Shown: positions 6,290 to 12,766 of the stretch, in pieces | Position numbering within the stretch: the stretch's first letter is position 1 | Layout: the number at the start of each line of letters is the position of its first letter | Assembly (NCBI GenBank): GCA_937899265.1 | Contig: CALBPV010000032.1 | Location: forward strand, 1 to 14,297 | DNA: 14,297 bases | Reading direction: 5' to 3' | From: an uncultured Bacteroidales bacterium | Lineage (GTDB): Bacteria; Bacteroidota; Bacteroidia; Bacteroidales; UBA3663 | Made by a program: the position numbers and the translations under genes | Notes under the pieces: model-generated | Told to the model about the DNA's origin: nothing | The model's database searches: none | What the model saw: only the letters and a program-made list of their open reading frames with translations

Positions 6290-8190
6290 GTTCCACGTGG
6301 AACATTATCAAACCAATCCCGCAAAGCCTTCGCCTTGGCAGGACCGACCACAGCCGAAAGTGCAGCCAACGGAGACTCTTTCACTCGTTTCAAACTGTGG
6401 AACTCCCGGAGTAATGACTGCTGCGTTTTAGGACCGATTCCGGGAATGGCTTCGAATTCCGAACGCAGTTGGGACTTGGCTCTTTTTTGACGGTGAAAAG
6501 AAATGGCGAAGCGATGTACTTCCTCCTGGATTCGTTCGAGGAGATGGAAGAGTGTAGAACCTTGTTTGACATCGACAGCCTGCGGCGGATCTCCGAAGAG
6601 CATCTGACGTGTGCGGTGGTGCTCGTTCTTCACAAGACCGCCCACGGGGATGGCCAGCTTTTCACGTATAACAGCAAAACGTTCCTCAGAGAGTTCGCCT
6701 TGCAGTTGTTGTTTGAAATATTGGTGCGTCAACTCTGCAAGCCCTTCTTCGATAACGTGCATCTGCCCTACTCCACCGTCCGCCAAAATGAGATCCGGAG
6801 GTGTACTGTCTTCCTCTATCATACGTTTGTATCGGCGCATCACAACTTCTCTCATCGAAGCATAGTCGTCAGCTCCTACCACCGTCTGGATGTTGAACTT
6901 TCTGTATTGACTTTTATCGGGTTTTCCGTTTGTGAAAACCACACAAGCGGCCACAGCATCGGAACCCGAGATATTGGAATTGTCGAAACTTTCGATACGA
7001 CGCGGGAGACGCGGAAGACCCAATTGCTGTTGTATCTCGGAAAGCAGACGGGTGGTACGTTGTTCGGGATTGAGTTTGTCGGCTTGTTTGATTTGGTCGA
7101 TTCTGTATTGCCGCAAATTCTTCTCGGCAAACTCCAAAAGACGACGTTTGTCACCCCGTTGGGGAACCGTCACAACCACTCCTTCAGGAACCATTGAAGG
7201 AGCGAAAGGAACCAGAATCTCGACAGCCGTACTCTCGAAACGTTCGCGCATCTCTGCAATACCCGTAGCCAATACATCGGCTTTTTCTTCATCAATCTGT
7301 TTCTTGTATTCGATGGTGTAACTCGAAACAACGGCTCCGTGAACCAGATGAAAGAAAGTGATATAAGCCGTCTGGTCGGCCTCTTCGTAGGCGAAAACAT
7401 CCACATTGTGAATGGAAGAAGGAACGATATTGGACTTCGCTCTGTAGCCTTCTATGAGTTCAATGCGTCTTTTGATATCTGCTGCCTCTTCGAATTTCAT
7501 GTCGGCAGCTTTCTCCATCATTTCTTCACGCAACATGGAAAGCAGTTCCTGGGTATGTCCCCGCAAAATCTGCTTGATTTGTTCAACGTAAACGTTATAT
7601 GTTTCACGTGACACCTTCGATATACATGGCGCATCGCATTTGCCGAGGTGATATTTAAGACAGGTTTTATAGCCCTTTGTTGCGACAAGCTGAGGCTTGA
7701 GATTCAGACTGCATGTACGCAAACGGAAAGTACGTTCAAAGAATTCTATCAGCACCTTCCCTACCTCGACGTTGGTGTAAGGACCGAAATATTGAGAGCC
7801 GTCACGAACAAGATTACGGGTCAGGAAAACGCGGGGAAAATCTTCGTTGCGAACACAAATCCAAGGGTAAGTTTTGCCGTCTTTAAGCAGCACATTATAC
7901 TTCGGCTGGTGCTCCTTGATCATCCAGTTTTCCAGATTCAGAGCATCCGTTTCCGTATTGACGACCACGTATTTGAGATCCCAAATCTGACGTACCAACC
8001 TGGCCGTTCTGGGAGATTCGTGTTCTTTGGTAAAATAGGAATTGACGCGGCGCCGCAGGTTCTTGGCTTTACCCACATAGATAATAGTGCCCTCCTTGTC
8101 GTAGTAGCGATAGACACCTGGCAAGTCGGGCATATTATCGACAATCTGTTTCAGATAGTCGAAGCGTGGATTTTGTTTTGCTTGAACCAA
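6286..8190 (-). CDS. uvrC: UvrABC excinuclease subunit C
   Basis: UvrC is the nuclease of nucleotide excision repair. It binds the UvrB-DNA complex and cuts 3' and 5' of the lesion. The 634 residues show the GIY-YIG nuclease (PGVYRYYD 24-31, IIYVGKAKNLRRRV 36-49, Glu87 in LNLENWMI), four Cys for the iron-sulfur cluster (160, 177, 185, 189), a UVR motif for UvrB contact (about 225-250), and an RNase H-like endonuclease with Asp403, Asp471 and His559. Tandem helix-hairpin-helix motifs lie at about 577-628. The start is TTG at 8190-8188, one base from the end of apt. No ATG or GTG lies upstream in frame before a stop, and the first internal Met (20) would remove the helix before PGVYR, so TTG is preferred. 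Two parS-like palindromes lie in the gene, at 7600-7615 and over the last codons. Confidence 0.97.
   Translation of the reverse strand: MVQAKQNPRFDYLKQIVDNMPDLPGVYRYYDKEGTIIYVGKAKNLRRRVNSYFTKEHESPRTARLVRQIWDLKYVVVNTETDALNLENWMIKEHQPKYNVLLKDGKTYPWICVRNEDFPRVFLTRNLVRDGSQYFGPYTNVEVGKVLIEFFERTFRLRTCSLNLKPQLVATKGYKTCLKYHLGKCDAPCISKVSRETYNVYVEQIKQILRGHTQELLSMLREEMMEKAADMKFEEAADIKRRIELIEGYRAKSNIVPSSIHNVDVFAYEEADQTAYITFFHLVHGAVVSSYTIEYKKQIDEEKADVLATGIAEMRERFESTAVEILVPFAPSMVPEGVVVTVPQRGDKRRLLEFAEKNLRQYRIDQIKQADKLNPEQRTTRLLSEIQQQLGLPRLPRRIESFDNSNISGSDAVAACVVFTNGKPDKSQYRKFNIQTVVGADDYASMREVVMRRYKRMIEEDSTPPDLILADGGVGQMHVIEEGLAELTHQYFKQQLQGELSEERFAVIREKLAIPVGGLVKNEHHRTRQMLFGDPPQAVDVKQGSTLFHLLERIQEEVHRFAISFHRQKRAKSQLRSEFEAIPGIGPKTQQSLLREFHSLKRVKESPLAALSAVVGPAKAKALRDWFDNVPRGT
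6289..6304. promoter_or_regulatory. parS: parS-like site 1, at the 3' end of uvrC
   Basis: AGTTCCACGTGGAACA contains the perfect 14-bp palindrome GTTCCACGTGGAAC and matches the variant parS sequence TGTTCCACGTGGAACA at 15 of 16 positions. It encodes the last residues of UvrC (VPRGT) and abuts the GTTTCAR heptamer array. ParB binding here would support chromosome segregation. It lies about 5.1 kb from the proposed oriC. Confidence 0.65.
7600..7615. promoter_or_regulatory. parS: parS-like site 2, inside uvrC
   Basis: TGTTTCACGTGACACC matches the general parS sequence TGTTTCACGTGAAACA at 14 of 16 positions, with both mismatches in the right half. It codes for UvrC residues 192-197 (KVSRET). Taken alone it could be chance, but it lies between two better sites. 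Confidence 0.5.
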
Positions 8191-8191
8191 A

Positions 8192-8716
8192 TTAATATAC
8201 TATCAATGAATCAATCTGCACATCCTCGGGGAAAACAGAACGTCCGTTGAGCGCAGCGAGTTCAATAATAAAGTTGATATAAATCTTCTTGACACCTAAT
8301 TTTTTGACCAAATCATAAGCAGCCCGCATCGTTCCGCCGGTAGCCAAAAGGTCATCATGAATGAGAACGACATCGTCGGGAGTCAGGGCATCCTTGTGAA
8401 TCTCGATGGAGTCGAAACCGTATTCTTTTTCATACTTCTGTGAATAGGTCTCGGCAGGAAGTTTGCCGGGTTTGCGCAGAGTTACAAAACCTGCGCCGAT
8501 ATTGTTGGCTACTACAGGACCCATAATGAATCCGCGGCTTTCAATGCCGAGAACTTTTGTAATTCCCTTGTTGCGGTACATCTCCGACATTCCCTCAGAG
8601 AGTTCGTGCAGGCACTGGGGATTTTTGAAGAGAGTAGTTACGTCACGAAAGAGGATACCGGGCATCGGGAAGTCCGGAATGGTGCGAATGTTGGATTCGA
8701 GAAACTTAATGTTCAT
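8192..8716 (-). CDS. apt: Adenine phosphoribosyltransferase
   Basis: Apt makes AMP from adenine and PRPP in purine salvage, in the cytoplasm. The 174-residue protein has the N-terminal family pattern IRTIPDFPMPGILFRDVTTL (10-29), the ESRGF segment (59-63) and the PRPP-binding loop VVLIHDDLLATGGT (116-129) with the acidic pair Asp121-Asp122. Length is typical. The stop codon TAA (8194-8192) is separated from the uvrC TTG start by a single base, so the two genes are probably translationally coupled. It follows mnmG after a 40-bp A-rich gap in the same transcription unit. Confidence 0.97.
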   Translation of the reverse strand: MNIKFLESNIRTIPDFPMPGILFRDVTTLFKNPQCLHELSEGMSEMYRNKGITKVLGIESRGFIMGPVVANNIGAGFVTLRKPGKLPAETYSQKYEKEYGFDSIEIHKDALTPDDVVLIHDDLLATGGTMRAAYDLVKKLGVKKIYINFIIELAALNGRSVFPEDVQIDSLIVY

Positions 8717-8756
8717 ATTGAAAATAAAATAAAAATGAAATATTCAGAAAATAAAT

Positions 8757-10655
8757 TCATCTGCCCAAAAGTACCAACAAAACATTGATGTCGGCGGGCG
8801 ACACTCCGGGAATGCGTGAAGCTTGGGCAATGGTGATCGGACGGATACGCGAGAGTTTCTGCCTTGCCTCGATAGTCAGCTGGGAAAGGGCATGATAGTC
8901 TATGTCTTTCGGCAACTTGACTTTTTCCAGTCGTGAAATCTTGTCGGCTATGAGACGTTCCCGTTCGATATAGCCCGCATATTTGATACGTATTTCGGTC
9001 GCCTCGATGATTTCTTCGCGACGATTGGGAATTTCCTCGAGAAGGGCATTCAATTCGCATATACGACCTTTTAATATATTGAAGGACAGTTCCGGACGTT
9101 CAATCAAATTGATGAGCCTACAGCCTTCTTTCAGAGGCGAAGAACCCAATTCCTGCAGAACGGAATTAAAGGAAAGTTTCACGTGAAACGATTTACAGAA
9201 ATCCAAGAGCTTCTCAATCCACTCTTTTTTGCTGCACATCAGCGAATATCTGTCTTCATCCGCCAATCCTATGGCATATCCTCGGGGCGTGAGACGCATG
9301 TCGGCATCGTCTTGGCGAAGCAGAATACGATATTCGGCTCGGGAGGTAAACATTCGGTAGGGTTCATCCACGCCTTTTGTTACCAAATCATCGATGAGCA
9401 CCCCGATATACGCTTCGTCACGTCCGAGCGTGAAAGCTTCTTCTCCCCTCACCCGCAACGCTGCATTGATACCTGCAACGAGTCCCTGACCGGCAGCTTC
9501 TTCGTAACCTGTCGTTCCGTTGACTTGTCCGGCAAGGAAGAGATTGTGTACTATTTTCGACTCCAAAGAATGAGTCAATTGTGTCGGATCGAAGAAGTCA
9601 TATTCGATAGCATATCCCGGACGATATATTTCGGCATGTTCCAAGGCAGGAATCTTTCTCATAGCTTCATATTGGATGTCAATGGGGAGCGAAGAAGAGA
9701 ATCCGTTGAGATAATATTCCTGTGTGTCATTGCCCTCCGGTTCGAGAAACAGAAGATGATGGTCTTTGTCGGGAAAGGTGACAAGCTTTGTTTCGATGGA
9801 AGGACAATAACGCGGACCTATGCTTTGTATCTGTCCGTTGTAGAGCGGAGAGTCGGTCAAACCGCGACGCAACACTTCGTGAACTTCCCGGTTGGTCTGT
9901 ACGGTCCAACATGGCATCTGCGGCAAATCGTGATGTGCTTCGTAATCCAAAAAAGAGAATTTATGAAAATCCGTTTCACCGTCCTGACGTTCCGCTTTGC
10001 TGAAATCTATGGTACGTCCGTCAATGCGAACAGGAGTACCTGTTTTCATTCTGGCAGTACGTATTCCTTTTTCTTTGAGTTGATTCGAAATGCCGTAACT
10101 GGCGGGTTCAGCTATGCGACCGCCTTCTATCATCGTACGTCCGATATGCATCAGACCGTTGAGAAAAGTACCGGCTGTGAGAACGATGGCTTCGGCTTCG
10201 AATTCCACACCCATCTGTGTAACAACTCCTGTCACCCGTGTGGCGAGCTCCTCCCCTCCCCCATCGTCTGCGAAAACAAAAGAAACGGCCGTATCCTGCC
10301 AAATGGAAAGACCGGGAGTATTCTCAAGAACATGACGCCAAGCCCAAATGAACTTTCCGCGATCGGCCTGAGAACGCGGAGACCATACGGCAGGACCTTT
10401 CGAACGATTGAGCATGCGGAATTGAATGGAAGTGCGGTCGGTCACCTCTCCCATCTTTCCTCCGAGGGCATCTATCTCGCGCACTATCTGGCCTTTGGCG
10501 ATGCCGCCCACAGCCGGATTACAAGACATCTGCCCTATCTTGTTCATATCCATTGTGATGAGACAGGTTTTGGCACCCATACGGGCTGCTGCATGAGCTG
10601 CCTCGCAACCGGCATGTCCGCCGCCTATCACAACTACATCGTATCGAAATTTCAT
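8757..10655 (-). CDS. mnmG: tRNA uridine-5-carboxymethylaminomethyl modification enzyme MnmG (GidA)
   Basis: MnmG is an FAD enzyme that, with MnmE, installs the (carboxymethyl)aminomethyl group at U34 of several tRNAs. The 632-residue protein has an N-terminal FAD-binding fold, VVVIGGGHAGCEAA (7-20), and the two GidA signatures. These are GPRYCPSIE (280-288) and AGQVNGTTGYEEAAGQG through AGINA (375-398). The C-terminal helical domain for MnmE and tRNA binding is complete. It starts 21 bp after ybeY and precedes apt. In many bacteria gidA lies beside the chromosomal origin, in line with the origin-like region 0.7 kb upstream. A perfect parS palindrome is embedded at codons for FHVKL (about residues 489-493). 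A long open frame on the opposite strand is a coding shadow. Confidence 0.98.
   Translation of the reverse strand: MKFRYDVVVIGGGHAGCEAAHAAARMGAKTCLITMDMNKIGQMSCNPAVGGIAKGQIVREIDALGGKMGEVTDRTSIQFRMLNRSKGPAVWSPRSQADRGKFIWAWRHVLENTPGLSIWQDTAVSFVFADDGGGEELATRVTGVVTQMGVEFEAEAIVLTAGTFLNGLMHIGRTMIEGGRIAEPASYGISNQLKEKGIRTARMKTGTPVRIDGRTIDFSKAERQDGETDFHKFSFLDYEAHHDLPQMPCWTVQTNREVHEVLRRGLTDSPLYNGQIQSIGPRYCPSIETKLVTFPDKDHHLLFLEPEGNDTQEYYLNGFSSSLPIDIQYEAMRKIPALEHAEIYRPGYAIEYDFFDPTQLTHSLESKIVHNLFLAGQVNGTTGYEEAAGQGLVAGINAALRVRGEEAFTLGRDEAYIGVLIDDLVTKGVDEPYRMFTSRAEYRILLRQDDADMRLTPRGYAIGLADEDRYSLMCSKKEWIEKLLDFCKSFHVKLSFNSVLQELGSSPLKEGCRLINLIERPELSFNILKGRICELNALLEEIPNRREEIIEATEIRIKYAGYIERERLIADKISRLEKVKLPKDIDYHALSQLTIEARQKLSRIRPITIAQASRIPGVSPADINVLLVLLGR
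9175..9190. promoter_or_regulatory. parS: parS-like site 3, inside mnmG
   Basis: AGTTTCACGTGAAACG contains the perfect 14-bp palindrome GTTTCACGTGAAAC, identical to the core of the general bacterial parS sequence. Only the two outermost bases differ from TGTTTCACGTGAAACA. It is the strongest of the three sites, about 2.2 kb from the nearest exact DnaA box. ParB would be expected to nucleate here. Confidence 0.8.
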
Positions 10656-10676
10656 TCTGCTCTGGGTTTCTCCCCA

Positions 10677-11096
10677 CTATTCAATCGAAAACATCGAGAG
10701 TGCTTTGTCCTCTGCTGCCTCCATCACTTCACGTTCGCCGGGACCTTTGTCGTTGATGCCGCAAAGGTGGAGCACTCCGTGAATAATCACACGGTGAAGT
10801 TCCGTGAGGAAAGGCTGATTGTATTTCTTTGAGTTGGATTTGACAGTATCAAGTGAGACAAAGATATCACCTGAAATCAGTTTCTTTTTGGAGTAATCGA
10901 ATGTTATTACATCCGTGTAATAATCATGTCCCAAATACTGTTTGTTCACCTCAAGAATCTTGGCATCGTCACAGAAGATATATGCTATCTCTCCTACTCG
11001 TTTGCCATACTCTTTGGCCACATTGATAATCCAGGCACGAACTGGCGTCTTCTGGATTTCGGGCATTTCGACATTCTCGGTCAAAAATGTTATCAT
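10677..11096 (-). CDS. ybeY: Endoribonuclease YbeY, rRNA maturation factor
   Basis: YbeY is a metal-dependent endoribonuclease for 16S rRNA 3' maturation and ribosome quality control. The 139-residue protein has the family core NKQYLGHDYYTDVITFDY (51-68), a GDIFVSLDTV strand (76-85) and the metal motif HGVLHLCGIND (106-116). In most YbeY proteins three His bind the metal (HGxLHLxGyDH). Here His106 and His110 are present, but the third position is Asp116, followed by Lys. From memory, Bacteroidota homologues share this change, so it is not evidence of a dead enzyme. It is the first gene of the minus-strand unit, with a -7 box at 11163-11156, and borders the origin-like region. Confidence 0.93.
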   Translation of the reverse strand: MITFLTENVEMPEIQKTPVRAWIINVAKEYGKRVGEIAYIFCDDAKILEVNKQYLGHDYYTDVITFDYSKKKLISGDIFVSLDTVKSNSKKYNQPFLTELHRVIIHGVLHLCGINDKGPGEREVMEAAEDKALSMFSIE

Positions 11097-11155
11097 TTCT
11101 ATTATCTTTAATGCTGAAGTATTTAATTGATTTCAAACAGACACACTTGCGTGTG

Positions 11156-11163
11156 CAAATTTA
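11156..11163 (-). promoter_or_regulatory. -7 box upstream of ybeY
   Basis: On the minus strand, TAAATTTG (11163-11156) fits the Bacteroidota -7 consensus and is 60 bp upstream of the ybeY start. No TTTG lies at the expected -33 spacing. The short hairpin CACAC-ttgc-GTGTG (11142-11155) overlaps the expected transcription start and may be an operator or a leader hairpin. This promoter would drive the whole ybeY-mnmG-apt-uvrC unit. Confidence 0.45.
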
Positions 11164-11266
11164 CTGTAAATTTATGATATAACGGGTAAGAAAGTCAAAA
11201 TATTTTATTAATAAGGTGTAAAAGGGGATGGATTTGCAACGTGGAGAGTAATTTTTGGACCCAAAA

Positions 11267-11298
11267 TTTGGTGTTTCAAAAATAATTGTTTATCTTTG
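11267..11298 (+). promoter_or_regulatory. Complete Bacteroidota promoter pointing into the origin-like region
   Basis: TTTG (11267-11270) and TATCTTTG (11291-11298) are separated by 20 bp, matching the -33 TTTG and -7 TAnnTTTG arrangement of the Bacteroidota primary sigma factor. Transcription would begin near 11305 and run rightward across the DnaA-box cluster. The first credible gene downstream is nadA, more than 500 bp away. The transcript is therefore either a long nadA leader, a separate noncoding RNA or an origin-associated transcript. A CCTGA...TCAGG stem (11302-11340) is present at its 5' end. Confidence 0.65.
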
Positions 11299-11360
11299 CA
11301 GCCTGAAAAGATTCATTTTTTCGAAAGGTTTCTGTCAGGACATTCCATAACGGCGGGTTT

Positions 11361-11740
11361 ACAAGTTGTGAATAAATAATGAACAACCGTGTTGAAAACT
11401 TTTGAAAACTTTTTGCCTTTAAATTTGGAATTTTCAAAACATGTTTCCTATATCGGAAAATTTGAGAAATCCAAAAATTTTAAGAACAAGTTTTCAAAAA
11501 CTTTTGAACCCTTTATTCATAGAAAACAGGACATAAAATTATTCACACCTGTCAAAACAGCATAATGGTGAATATGTTGACAAAACGGGCACATCCCGGC
11601 CTACTGTTGTTAATTTCAGCATCAGAAAAGTGAATACAACCCAGTAAAGCCGGACTAAAAAAGAAAGCTCTTTTGTGGACAAAATGTTGACAAATCGGGA
11701 TAACTCCCGGCGCTGAAAGTTATTCACTTGTCCACTCCCC
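11361..11740. other. oriC: Candidate chromosomal replication origin (oriC)
   Basis: This noncoding, AT-rich region holds a cluster of DnaA-box-like 9-mers. There are exact TTATTCACA copies at 11539-11547 (plus) and 11367-11375 (minus). Near-matches are TTATTCATA (11513-11521), TTATTCACT (11720-11728), TGTGGACAA (minus, 11674-11682), TTGTCCACT (11728-11736) and TGTTGACAA (minus, 11575-11583 and 11685-11693). The stretch 11380-11520 is nearly pure A/T with inverted TTTTGAAAACTT / AAGTTTTCAAAA repeats, as expected of an unwinding element. All genes to the left as far as 2790 are on the minus strand and both to the right are on the plus strand, so replication forks leaving here would be co-directional with transcription. 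mnmG and parS sites nearby add support. dnaA itself is not adjacent. Confidence 0.75.
11574..11711 (+). repeat. Duplicated hairpin element, 110 bp apart, in the origin-like region
   Basis: ATGTTGACAAAACGGG-caca-TCCCGGC (11574-11600) and ATGTTGACAAATCGGG-ataac-TCCCGGC (11684-11711) are near-identical direct repeats starting exactly 110 bp apart. Each combines a DnaA-box-like TGTTGACAA with a small GC-rich hairpin (CGGG/CCCG). The second is preceded by TGTGGACAA exactly 11 bp upstream. The repeats look like origin iterons or paired initiator-binding modules. Confidence 0.7.
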
Positions 11741-11818
11741 CACTATCATCAACAAAATTGGGGTTTGAAGTTAAGATTTTCTTTTTAAAAAATAAAGTAT
11801 ATAAATGATAATGTGTGT

Positions 11819-12766
11819 ATGGATAAATCAAAATTGACGGAAGAAATCCAAAGGCTCCGCAGGGAGAAAAACGCGGTGATTCTGGCCCATTACTATACGT
11901 TGGGCGAAATACAGGATATTGCCGACTTTGTGGGCGACAGCCTGGCTTTGGCCCAGAAGGCTGCTCAGACCGAGGCCGACATCATTGTGATGTGCGGTGT
12001 GCATTTCATGGGAGAGACTTGCAAGATACTTTGTCCCCGGAAGAAAGTGCTCGTGCCTGATTTGGCTGCCGGATGTTCTTTGGCCGACTCCTGCCCTGCC
12101 GAAGAATTCGGTAAGTTTGTGAAGGCTCATCCCGGTTATACGGTACTCTCTTACGTGAATACCACAGCCGCTGTCAAGTATTACACCGACATCGTAGTGA
12201 CTTCCGGCAATGCCCGCAAAGTGGTGGATTCTTTGCCCGCAGACGAGAAAATCATTTTCGGTCCCGACCGCAACCTGGGAGCTTATCTCAACGAAGTGAC
12301 AGGCCGCAAAATGCTGCTGTGGGACGGTGCTTGTGATGTTCACGAACGGTTTTCTCCCGAAGCCATTCTGGCTCTCAAAAAAGAACATCCCGAGGCCAAA
12401 GTATTGGTACATCCGGAATGCAAACGGCCCGTGGCTCTTCTGGCCGACAAGATAGGTTCGACGGCAGCGCTTCTGAAGTATGCCACTCAGGAAAGCGAAG
12501 CTACCGAATTCATTGTGGCCACCGAATCAGGCATCCTGCACGAGATGCAACGTCAGGCTCCGCAGAAGATTTTCTTTCCCGTTCCTCCCGAAGTTGCCGA
12601 GGGTCAGATAGGTTGTCATTGCAACGAATGCGCCTATATGCGGCTCAATACGCTCGAGAAACTCTATCACTGTCTTAAGGACGAAACACCCGAAATCAAC
12701 GTAAATCCCAAAATCATCGACAGGGCACGTTTGCCCATCGACAGAATGTTAGAACTTTCGAAATGA
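11819..12766 (+). CDS. nadA: Quinolinate synthase A
   Basis: NadA condenses iminoaspartate with dihydroxyacetone phosphate to quinolinate in de novo NAD synthesis, using an oxygen-sensitive 4Fe-4S cluster. With the ATG at 11819 the protein has 315 residues, normal for the short form without an E. coli-like N-terminal extension. Visible family motifs are LAHYYTLGEIQDIADFVGDS (22-41), GVHFMGETCKIL (60-71), YVNTTAAVK (112-120), DRNLG (150-154) and GSTAALLKY (213-221). By alignment with E. coli NadA the cluster ligands are Cys86 (AAGCSL), Cys172 (DGACDVHE) and Cys271 (CHCNEC). A GTG two codons upstream (11813) is in frame but less likely than ATG. The next gene overlaps it by 4 bp. nadB and nadC are not in the window. 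Confidence 0.97.
   Translation: MDKSKLTEEIQRLRREKNAVILAHYYTLGEIQDIADFVGDSLALAQKAAQTEADIIVMCGVHFMGETCKILCPRKKVLVPDLAAGCSLADSCPAEEFGKFVKAHPGYTVLSYVNTTAAVKYYTDIVVTSGNARKVVDSLPADEKIIFGPDRNLGAYLNEVTGRKMLLWDGACDVHERFSPEAILALKKEHPEAKVLVHPECKRPVALLADKIGSTAALLKYATQESEATEFIVATESGILHEMQRQAPQKIFFPVPPEVAEGQIGCHCNECAYMRLNTLEKLYHCLKDETPEINVNPKIIDRARLPIDRMLELSK

Noticed and set aside
9183..10832. Long open frame of 549 codons antisense to mnmG and ybeY
   Set aside because: It is fully opposite two strongly conserved genes, and its translation (Cys-, His- and Phe-rich) reads as a coding shadow.
11813..11818. GTG start for nadA two codons upstream of ATG
   Set aside because: It is in frame, but the ATG at 11819 gives the natural MDKSKL start, and nothing favours GTG.
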